Assembly: GCF_028282165.1 (NCBI RefSeq)
Contig: NZ_JANQIM010000031.1
Coordinates: 1-64,000, forward strand
DNA from: Winogradskyella sp.
GTDB lineage: Bacteria; Bacteroidota; Bacteroidia; Flavobacteriales; Flavobacteriaceae
Direction: 5' to 3'
DNA length: 64,000 nt
Shown here one piece after another: positions 50,388 to 58,553 of this stretch (its first letter is position 1; the number at the start of each line of letters is the position of its first letter). The position numbers and the translations under genes were made by a program. The notes under the pieces are model-generated. The model was given only the letters and a program-made list of their open reading frames with translations. It searched no databases and had not been told where the DNA came from.

Positions 50388-51665
50388 ATGAAGGTAATTA
50401 TTGCAGCACTAATTCTAACGACATCAATGGCTTTTTCTCAAAACACATTAGAACAAGATATTATTAATATTGAAGATCAACTCATAGAATGGCGACGTTA
50501 TTTCCACCAAAATCCTGAGTTATCAAATCAAGAGTTTAAAACAGCAGAAAAGATTGCCGAACATTTAAGGTCTTTAGGTTTAGAAGTCAAAACTGGGGTT
50601 GCCATTACTGGAGTTGTAGGTCTGCTTAAAGGTGACTTGCCAGGTAAAGTTGTAGCTTTGAGGGCAGATATTGACGCTTTACCTGTAACTGAAATTAATG
50701 ATTTACCCTTTAAATCGGAAGTAAAAACTACTTTCTTGGGCAAAGAAACGGGAGTTATGCATGCCTGTGGGCATGATGCTCACACTGCAATATTAATGGC
50801 TACTGCACAAGTTTTATCAAAGCATAAAGACAAAATAAAAGGCACTGTAAAGTTTATTTTTCAACCTGCCGAAGAAGGCCCACCACCTGGTGAAGAAGGC
50901 GGTGCAAAATTAATGATTAAGGAAGGCGTTTTAGAAAACCCTAAAGTTGATGTTATTTTTGGCCTTCACATTAATGCAGGAATTCCTGTTGGTACTATTA
51001 AGTATAAAAAAGGTGGTCTTATGGCTTCCGTGGAGCGCTTTGTTATCAATGTGAAAGGTAAGCAATCTCATGGTTCCCAACCTTGGTCTGGTGTCGACCC
51101 CATCTTAATTTCGGCAAAGATTATTGATGGATTACAAACTATTATCAGTAGAGAAGCAAAACTCACTGAAGAAGCTGCTGTAATTACTGTTGGAAAGATT
51201 ACTGCTGGTACTCGATTTAATATTATACCAGAAACTGCCGAATTAATAGGGACGGTAAGAACTTTAGATCCAGATATGCGATCCATGATTGAAAGACGTA
51301 CGAAAGAGATGACGGCAACCATTGCAAAGGCCTATGGCGGAGAGGCTACCATTTCATTTAGAAACCAAACATCTATTACATACAATGATCCTGACCTAAC
51401 AGATAGAATGCTGCCATCGCTTCAAGAAGTAGCAGGAATGGAGAATGTAAAACTGGTGAAAGCCACTACAGGTGGTGAAGATTTTTCGTATTTTCAAGAG
51501 ATTATTCCCGGTCTATACTTCTTTTTGGGAGGTATGAATCCTGAAGAAGAATCAAAAGGTGCTTTTCCACACCATACACCAGATTTTATGATTGATGAAA
51601 ATGGTATGTTATTGGGAGTTAAAGCTTTTACACAATTGACTTTAGATTATTTAAATAACAATTAG
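50388..51665 (+). CDS. Exported M20 family amidohydrolase
   Basis: A 425-residue protein. Signal peptide to FSQ (residue ~18). Metal-binding sequence MHACGHDAHTAIL, the EE of PAEEGPPPGEEGGAK, HINAGIPVGT and a terminal FPHHTPDFMIDE. This is the amidohydrolase (HipO/IAA-amino-acid hydrolase) branch, which removes N-acyl groups from amino acids; here it is periplasmic. Confidence 0.92.
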   Translation: MKVIIAALILTTSMAFSQNTLEQDIINIEDQLIEWRRYFHQNPELSNQEFKTAEKIAEHLRSLGLEVKTGVAITGVVGLLKGDLPGKVVALRADIDALPVTEINDLPFKSEVKTTFLGKETGVMHACGHDAHTAILMATAQVLSKHKDKIKGTVKFIFQPAEEGPPPGEEGGAKLMIKEGVLENPKVDVIFGLHINAGIPVGTIKYKKGGLMASVERFVINVKGKQSHGSQPWSGVDPILISAKIIDGLQTIISREAKLTEEAAVITVGKITAGTRFNIIPETAELIGTVRTLDPDMRSMIERRTKEMTATIAKAYGGEATISFRNQTSITYNDPDLTDRMLPSLQEVAGMENVKLVKATTGGEDFSYFQEIIPGLYFFLGGMNPEEESKGAFPHHTPDFMIDENGMLLGVKAFTQLTLDYLNNN

Positions 51666-53227
51666 TTTTTCTTTTTTCCGCTGCCCGTCATAGCAGACAA
51701 CAAACCGGATTGAAGGTTTTTCCAAACAAAATTGAAGATAGATTTGGTTTTATCTCGCTCCACCTTATCAATATTTCCGTGATAAAATTGGTTGGGATCT
51801 TTATCACTGTTATTTGACACAAACATGTTTACTAGACTTGACAAAAACTTGTTCTTTTCCTTACCGTTCCGTTTTAAAACAACAACTTCAAAATCTTCAA
51901 AATTGATCTGCAAATCGATATTAGAAACATTCGGATTTCCATTAATATTAAAATAGGTCTTTTTTAATTCACCTCTGAACTCAACATTTAAGTTAGGCTT
52001 AGAAAACTGACTTATTCTACCAACATTAAAATCATCGAGTTCACCACTAAAGGAAAAGTCATCTGCAGGGTTTTGAACAACAAAATTCCAATGAACATCC
52101 AAGTGTGAACGCCCCATGAAATTTGCTCTAATATTAATGCGTGTCGTATCCTTTTCATAGGTATTTCCTAAATTATAAACAGCGGTATTTATGTTGTGAA
52201 AATCTAAACGACCGCCTCTATTCTGTGCCTTTACCTTCTCCGAATACGATAATTCACCATCAATAGTATTAAGTTGATCAATACTTAAATTAATACCCAA
52301 ATCACGCAGCATCTTTCCATACAAAGGTCTAATCGCATAATTGTCATTGACGAGCTTATCTCTGAACACATTAATTGTTGGAGAAAATATTTTTGCAGAA
52401 TCAACCGCTACATATGAGTTTTCAAGATTCCAAAAATCACAACTAAAACCATTTAAAACAATCGAATCGACCTCAACATCAAAATGATCGCGCTCAGTCT
52501 TTAAAATTCTTGATAACTCTTCACGTGTATATCTGGTTTTTAGTTCGAATTCTAAAAGTTTTAATTTATTGTTCTTAAGCTCTATTTGATCAATAAATAT
52601 ATCTTCATAGGCACTTGTTTTAAATACAAACGCTTTTGAATCAAATGTCATAGCCTTATATGAATAATAAGTTGCTCCTGTTTTAGAATCCGAAGTCATC
52701 TCAAAACCAACTAGGTCTAGGTTAAAATTATTTAGATTAACAATTGAGTCTCCATGATGTTCATTGATTTGGGCTTTAGAATTACGAATTATGATTTTAT
52801 TTATCATTATATCTTTATTTAAAAGTCCAGTATTTGCATCGGGTTTTTCACCTGATGATGATACCTCTCTCTTGGTGATATTAATCTCTAATTCAGAGAA
52901 TTGTAATTCATCAAGCGTAATTTTGTCGTTAAAAAAAAGATTGTAATAGTCTAAGCCATAGATTTCAATTTTACCGCCATGCATCCAAAATTCTAGATCA
53001 GGGTTGTGGGTATTAAATACTTTAATATCTGGTGATTCGAGATCAAGATGACCAAAAAAAGAATTAACATGGATATCATCTAATTCCAACTGAACATTTG
53101 GTGGTAAATTTGATAAATAAGACTTTATTTTCTGCTTTAAAATAATATTCAATAAAATCCCTAATACGACAATTACAAGTAGTATAATACCGAATCTCAA
53201 TAACCACTTATTTCTAGTAAAAGTCAT
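51662..53227 (-). CDS. AsmA/DUF748-like inner-membrane-anchored protein
   Basis: A 521-residue protein with one N-terminal membrane helix (residues ~8-29) and a long beta-rich periplasmic part of repeated short strands with LDLESPDIKV and ITLDELQFSELEINI patterns, the AsmA/TamB-like bridge style. Such proteins take part in envelope lipid transport. Its C-terminal K/N-rich tail is poorly conserved. The stop overlaps that of the M20 gene by 4 bases. Confidence 0.7.
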   Translation of the reverse strand: MTFTRNKWLLRFGIILLVIVVLGILLNIILKQKIKSYLSNLPPNVQLELDDIHVNSFFGHLDLESPDIKVFNTHNPDLEFWMHGGKIEIYGLDYYNLFFNDKITLDELQFSELEINITKREVSSSGEKPDANTGLLNKDIMINKIIIRNSKAQINEHHGDSIVNLNNFNLDLVGFEMTSDSKTGATYYSYKAMTFDSKAFVFKTSAYEDIFIDQIELKNNKLKLLEFELKTRYTREELSRILKTERDHFDVEVDSIVLNGFSCDFWNLENSYVAVDSAKIFSPTINVFRDKLVNDNYAIRPLYGKMLRDLGINLSIDQLNTIDGELSYSEKVKAQNRGGRLDFHNINTAVYNLGNTYEKDTTRINIRANFMGRSHLDVHWNFVVQNPADDFSFSGELDDFNVGRISQFSKPNLNVEFRGELKKTYFNINGNPNVSNIDLQINFEDFEVVVLKRNGKEKNKFLSSLVNMFVSNNSDKDPNQFYHGNIDKVERDKTKSIFNFVWKNLQSGLLSAMTGSGKKKN

Positions 53228-53296
53228 ACATTAAATATAAAAATTCCTTTTCTGTTAACAATTAATTTTAAATATCTTTACTAGTAAAGAAATCGT

Positions 53297-54859
53297 ATGG
53301 AAGAAATAGCTTCATTTTTTAGCACCATCCCATGGTGGCTCTGGATAATTATTGTTTTGGGATTAGTTGCCATAAGAGATATTTTCTTTCAGCGGAGACA
53401 CACCATTAGCCATAATTTCCCTGTTGTTGGTCATCTACGCTATTTATTAGAAAGTATCGGACCTGAAATGCGTCAGTATTTTGTAGCCAACAACAGAGAA
53501 GAATTACCCTTTAATCGTATAGAACGTGGCTGGATCTATGCTTCGGCAAAAAAGGAAAATAACTATGAAGGTTTCGGAACCGATAGGGATATTTACGCAC
53601 ATCAACATATCTTCATTAACAATGCTATGATGCCCTATAAAGTTGAGGACAGTCATCCAACCGCATTAGACAAAAGCTTTGTTCCCTGCGCTAAGGTTAT
53701 GGGAGCATACAATAAACGCAAACGTCCTTATAGACCTGCATCTATCATCAATGTCTCAGCTATGAGTTTTGGCTCACTCTCTGCGAAAGCCATAGATTCT
53801 TTGAATAAAGGTGTAAAAATTGCAGATGCCTATCATAATACAGGTGAAGGCGGATTGTCGCCATATCATAGTAATGGAGGCGATGTTGTGTTTCACTTCG
53901 GGACAGGATACTTCGGTGTTAGGTCAGAAGATGGTGGTTTTTCTATGGAAAAAATGATTACGCTCGTAGAAAAAAATCCATTCATCAAGGCTATTGAAAT
54001 TAAACTATCGCAAGGTGCCAAACCGGGCAAAGGTGGTGTACTTCCCGGGAAAAAAATCACTAAGGAAATTGCAGAAATTAGAGGTGTTGAAGTTGGAAAA
54101 ACCGTACTCTCGCCACCTAATCATAAAGCGTTTTCAAACGTCCCTGAATTGGTTGATTTTATTGAGCGCATTGCCGAAGCCACTGGTTTACCAGTTGGCA
54201 TTAAAGCAGCCATCGGAAAACTTGATCAATGGAAAGAACTTGCCGACCTTATGCAAAAGGAAAATCGCGGTCCCGATTTTATTACCATCGATGGTGGTGA
54301 AGGCGGTACAGGTGCCGCGCCTCCAAGTTTTGCAGACCATGTATCTCTTCCTTGGGTTTATGGTTTTAGTGATATCTACAAATTATTTCAAAAACGAAAT
54401 CTCACCGATCGTATTGTATTTATTGGTAGTGGTAAACTAGGCTTTCCTGCAAAAGCGGCCATGGCTTTCGCTATGGGAGTCGACTGCATCAATGTAGCAC
54501 GAGAAGCCATGATGAGCATTGGTTGTATCCAAGCACAAATATGCCATACCAATCGTTGTCCTGCAGGCGTAGCCACCCAAAATAAATGGTTACAAAACGG
54601 CATTAATGTACCTTTAAAATCTGAACGTTTAGCCCAATACTTTAAGACCTTTAGAAAAGAGTTGATAGAGATTACGCATGCTGCCGGTTACGAGCACCCA
54701 TGCCAATTTAATATGGATGATATTGAAATGAATGTTGACGACCATAACCTCACCAAAGATTTTGATCAAACATTTAAATACGAAAAATCGCCTGTTCAGT
54801 TTAAAGGTATGCAACATTTAAAAGATTGTGTTTATCTTGGCGGACAAAAGAAGAACTAA
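53297..54859 (+). CDS. FMN-binding glutamate synthase family protein
   Basis: A 520-residue protein. One N-terminal membrane helix (WWLWIIIVLGLVAI), then a GltB-like FMN barrel: INVSAMSFGSLSAKAI, FITIDGGEGGTGAAPPSF and CINVAREAMMSIGCIQAQIC with further Cys (CHTNRCPAGV) for a cluster. It lacks the glutaminase domain, so it is not full glutamate synthase; a membrane-bound amino acid or alcohol oxidoreductase role is likely. Confidence 0.9.
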   Translation: MEEIASFFSTIPWWLWIIIVLGLVAIRDIFFQRRHTISHNFPVVGHLRYLLESIGPEMRQYFVANNREELPFNRIERGWIYASAKKENNYEGFGTDRDIYAHQHIFINNAMMPYKVEDSHPTALDKSFVPCAKVMGAYNKRKRPYRPASIINVSAMSFGSLSAKAIDSLNKGVKIADAYHNTGEGGLSPYHSNGGDVVFHFGTGYFGVRSEDGGFSMEKMITLVEKNPFIKAIEIKLSQGAKPGKGGVLPGKKITKEIAEIRGVEVGKTVLSPPNHKAFSNVPELVDFIERIAEATGLPVGIKAAIGKLDQWKELADLMQKENRGPDFITIDGGEGGTGAAPPSFADHVSLPWVYGFSDIYKLFQKRNLTDRIVFIGSGKLGFPAKAAMAFAMGVDCINVAREAMMSIGCIQAQICHTNRCPAGVATQNKWLQNGINVPLKSERLAQYFKTFRKELIEITHAAGYEHPCQFNMDDIEMNVDDHNLTKDFDQTFKYEKSPVQFKGMQHLKDCVYLGGQKKN

Positions 54860-54863
54860 TTTT

Positions 54864-55382
54864 ATGGAACAACAACTCATCAATCTTTTAATGTACACCA
54901 TTCCAGCTTTGGTCACTGGAGCTATTGCCTTTTTATTTTTTAGGGAGCATGTAGATAACGAAAACAACAGACGCAATTTTTTAATCACAAAAGACCTACA
55001 AAAAGAAGCATTTCCGATTCGTCTTCAAGCTTACGAACGTATGTCGCTTTTCTTAGAGCGTATTGCGCCATCAAAATTGTTGACAAGAGTAAATCCAACA
55101 TCCTCAAATAAAGAAGATTATGAGAACTTACTTGTAGCAACCATTGAACAAGAATTTGAACATAATTTATCACAGCAAATCTATGTCAGCGACCAATGTT
55201 GGAACATTATCATTGCCGCCAAAAATGCGACCATTCAACTCATAAGAAAAGCCAACATGAATGAAAAAACAGATACGGCCAACAAGCTTCGCGAAGTGGT
55301 TTTAACCGAATTAATGGACAAACCATCACCAAGCAAAGCGGCGTTATCTTATATTAAGCAAGAGGTGGGTGAGCTGTGGTAA
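54864..55382 (+). CDS. Hypothetical DUF7935-like membrane protein
   Basis: A 172-residue protein from the ATG at 54864 (5 bases after the preceding stop). One membrane helix (residues ~8-25), then a cytoplasmic helical domain with KEAFPIRLQAYERMSLFLER and PSKAALSYIKQEVGELW. A common Flavobacteriaceae protein of unknown function, called DUF7935 to my recollection. Probably co-transcribed with the FMN protein. Confidence 0.75.
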   Translation: MEQQLINLLMYTIPALVTGAIAFLFFREHVDNENNRRNFLITKDLQKEAFPIRLQAYERMSLFLERIAPSKLLTRVNPTSSNKEDYENLLVATIEQEFEHNLSQQIYVSDQCWNIIIAAKNATIQLIRKANMNEKTDTANKLREVVLTELMDKPSPSKAALSYIKQEVGELW

Positions 55383-55438
55383 GAACCAATCTATACCTTT
55401 CCACAAATAGAACAACAACTTATACTGAAAACTGCAGA

Positions 55439-56323
55439 CTAAAGAGAGTGCTTCTCTTCAGCATAATCATAACCTTGTTTCCACCACTTTTCCATTAAGC
55501 GCTTACTGAAGATGAGAGAGTTCTCAGTTAAGCTAACAGGTGTATAATACAAATTGAGTTTCACATTATTGTTTTTGGCAGCAAGCTTACCAATCACTAT
55601 ATCATTGCGCTCAACCTGATCTAACAAATGCCCGAATAAATTCATCATAAGCGAAAATGGATTTTTACCCAAGACGCGTTGTTTACCCATATTTTCGGCT
55701 TCCAACACAATAGCATCAACTTCAGTGGCACCTCTTAAAATAGCTTCTCGAATAGGTATTACACAGCCCAAACCACCATCAGCATATTCATAACCATCAA
55801 CTTTAGCTAATGACATAAACGGAATATAATTACACGAAATCCATATCCAGTTGCAAAACTCTTCGTAAGAACAGTCGTTGATGGACTTGTACTCCACCCT
55901 ATTCATAGATAGATTAGAAACAGTAACCACCACATCGTGTTTGGTAGCCTTAATTTTTTGATATTCTTCAAAAGTAAAATTCTTACGGATATTACGCTTA
56001 AGAGCCTTGCTCTCACCGAACGTCCGTTTCATTTTAATGAATTGCCACAAGGAATTCACAAAATCGATCGATACAAATTCTCGATCGCCTTTTTTACGCT
56101 GTACAAACGGACTTATACTAAAAATATCTTTCTGCTGAACATTGGTGAAAATATCGTAGAGCTTCGGAATATCGTTAGCTGCCAAGTGAGGCACTAAAAG
56201 ACTTCCTGTCGAGGTTCCTAAAAACATATCGTACTTACGCTTTTCGCGCTCCATCAAGTATTGCGCTACGCCGCCTGCGAAAGAGCCTTTGCTTCCACCA
56301 CCAGATATCACTAATGCTCGCAT
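55439..56323 (-). CDS. Patatin-like phospholipase
   Basis: A 294-residue serine hydrolase. Oxyanion loop GGGSKGSFAGG (residues 8-18), nucleophile G36-T-S38-T-G, and the Asp of YADGGLG. No signal peptide; a predicted cytoplasmic or membrane-associated lipase. Its start overlaps the stop of the upstream M1 gene by one base (TAATG), so they form an operon. Confidence 0.9.
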   Translation of the reverse strand: MRALVISGGGSKGSFAGGVAQYLMEREKRKYDMFLGTSTGSLLVPHLAANDIPKLYDIFTNVQQKDIFSISPFVQRKKGDREFVSIDFVNSLWQFIKMKRTFGESKALKRNIRKNFTFEEYQKIKATKHDVVVTVSNLSMNRVEYKSINDCSYEEFCNWIWISCNYIPFMSLAKVDGYEYADGGLGCVIPIREAILRGATEVDAIVLEAENMGKQRVLGKNPFSLMMNLFGHLLDQVERNDIVIGKLAAKNNNVKLNLYYTPVSLTENSLIFSKRLMEKWWKQGYDYAEEKHSL

Positions 56324-58284
56324 TACTGTTTGTTTTGTAATTTTTCGGATAACTGCTTTGCAAATTTAACCAATCGCCAATTATGGTGTGCCTTGGCGCT
56401 TTCAAGATTGGACTTACAGATACCATCACAAGACTTCATCAAATCTAAATACTGAAAGGCTTTCATTCTTAGATCGGCGTTGTGTTTTTTATCGGTGTAG
56501 CCCAATAATTCTTCATAAAGCCCCTGTTTGTTGTCGGCTTGATAAAATGGTGTGCTTAAATTCAGAACAATCCATAACAGGCGTACATTTTTATCGCTAA
56601 AACCAACTATATTTCTTGTTTTAGATAAGTATTTGGCGCGTTCCTCAGGAAAGCTGGACCAAAGATTGTATAGTGCATTTTCTATGGTGATGTAGGACTT
56701 ATCGTCTAGCAAGGACTCATAATCTTCTTTCATTTCTAATGGAATTTTAGTCACATACTGCGAAATAGCCTGCCTTACTTTCAAACCGTGTTTAAAAGTA
56801 TCCTTAGTGACTAATTCTGGTGCTTGAGAAATGACTTTTACCTTAGCTTTATCTGAAACATAATATTTGAGATAGTCTTCACATTTTGAGGATTTTACTT
56901 GACAATCGACCATCAAATACTCATTGATAAAAGTGGATTGCTCCTTGAGCAACCCAAACGCTGCATCTAAAGGAAAGTCCTTTTGTTTGATCCAAACATT
57001 AACGAACCTGGTGAGTGATTTTCCATATAAACGTTCAACTTCTTTTATGAAATCATAGGTTTCCACATTAGCAAATTGGTGCTTCTCCAAGTAATTCTTC
57101 ACTGCACTCTTAAACACTTTATCACCAACTAAAGTTCTTAAAGCATGAAGCACCCAAGCACCACGTTGATAAAAGGTAAGGCTACTCGATTTTGGATTTA
57201 AAAGTGATGTGCCTTTGCCATCGATGTCTTGTCGACCCAAATCGACTGCAGATTTATATAACTCAAAATAATAATGATTGTCCCCAAAAATATCGCGTTC
57301 TGCCAACAAGGCATAGTAGGTCGCAAAGCCCTCCTGCAACCAATGGTGCTCACTAGAAGTAGCCGTGACCAAATTCCCAAACCACTGATGTGCCAACTCA
57401 TGTGCATTAACATTGACATAATTTTTGTCATTAAATCCAATATCGTCTACCACAAATGCATCCGAAAAAATAGTACAGCTCGTGTTTTCCATACCAGCAT
57501 AAAGGAAATCATGCACAGGTACTTGCTTATAGTTTTGCCATGGATAGGCAAAACCAATCTCTTCCTCCAAAAAATCGAACATTTGTTTACTGTAGCGATA
57601 GGTGGGCTCTACCTTTAGTGAATCTTCGGGATAGTAATAATATTCTAAAGGGATACCACTTTTTGAGGTTTCTGTTTTTTTGTTGTACTTACCCACAACC
57701 AATGCCACAAGGTAGCTCGACATAGGTTTTTTACTATCGTATAATGCATCATAAACACCGTTATCTACTTCCTCTTTACTAAGCTTTCCATTGGATATGA
57801 CACGATAGCCTTCTTCAAAAAACGCTCTAATATTGAACACAACTTTTTCATTGACATCATCAAAACTAGGCAGCCAATTGCTGGTATATTTACCTTGACC
57901 TTGAGTCCAAATATTCCAATCACCGTTACGTTTTAAAAAGTATAATGTCTTCTTGGGGTGCGCATAGTAATTAAGCGTAACAGTATTTAAACTATCTTCA
58001 TCAAATGGTCCGTAAAAACATAGTCTTTCTCGATCGTACAAGTATTTAGTCCTTTTACCATTGAGAAAAGGTTCTCCTTCGAATACCATATTTTTAGCAT
58101 CAATAAAAATTGAATCTATAGGTTTTAACACTTCAAATTTGTAGGCGATAGTTCCGAAAACTTTTGAAGAATCAGGATCAAAACCCAAAATTGCGTCCGC
58201 CGCTTTAAAATCCACATAAGCCGTCTGTTGCGAAAAACAAAAGCTTATTTGGAAGAGAAATGTGATAAATAAAAGTTTCTTCAT
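56323..58284 (-). CDS. Exported M1 family aminopeptidase
   Basis: A 653-residue protein with a signal peptide ending CFSQ (residue ~19). Zinc site HELAHQWFGN...WLQEGFATYYA, and the substrate amino-terminus motif AGMEN in place of GAMEN. Followed by the all-helical C-terminal part. A periplasmic metallopeptidase. Upstream partner of the patatin gene. Confidence 0.92.
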   Translation of the reverse strand: MKKLLFITFLFQISFCFSQQTAYVDFKAADAILGFDPDSSKVFGTIAYKFEVLKPIDSIFIDAKNMVFEGEPFLNGKRTKYLYDRERLCFYGPFDEDSLNTVTLNYYAHPKKTLYFLKRNGDWNIWTQGQGKYTSNWLPSFDDVNEKVVFNIRAFFEEGYRVISNGKLSKEEVDNGVYDALYDSKKPMSSYLVALVVGKYNKKTETSKSGIPLEYYYYPEDSLKVEPTYRYSKQMFDFLEEEIGFAYPWQNYKQVPVHDFLYAGMENTSCTIFSDAFVVDDIGFNDKNYVNVNAHELAHQWFGNLVTATSSEHHWLQEGFATYYALLAERDIFGDNHYYFELYKSAVDLGRQDIDGKGTSLLNPKSSSLTFYQRGAWVLHALRTLVGDKVFKSAVKNYLEKHQFANVETYDFIKEVERLYGKSLTRFVNVWIKQKDFPLDAAFGLLKEQSTFINEYLMVDCQVKSSKCEDYLKYYVSDKAKVKVISQAPELVTKDTFKHGLKVRQAISQYVTKIPLEMKEDYESLLDDKSYITIENALYNLWSSFPEERAKYLSKTRNIVGFSDKNVRLLWIVLNLSTPFYQADNKQGLYEELLGYTDKKHNADLRMKAFQYLDLMKSCDGICKSNLESAKAHHNWRLVKFAKQLSEKLQNKQ

Positions 58285-58553
58285 GATATAAATCTACACA
58301 AGGATAACGCCAAATTACACAATTCAATATTCAAATCACAAATATCAAATTCCAAAAAAATAAATTTAAGGCCTTTTAAGAGATTTATCTAACTGCAGTA
58401 AACTCTGAAAAGACCACAGTAGCCTTTAAGTTTTAGGATTTCTAGTCATGTTCTGAATAATAAAACAAAGAGATTACTTTTTTGTTCATGGATCAATATT
58501 CAATTAAAGAATTGATGAATCTTCGATTTCAAAGGAATTAGTAAATTCGCTTT

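Noticed and set aside
58285..58553. Small RNA or riboswitch upstream of recG
   Set aside because: 269 bp of AT-rich sequence with short direct repeats of the ATATCAAATTCC type; no convincing conserved structure.
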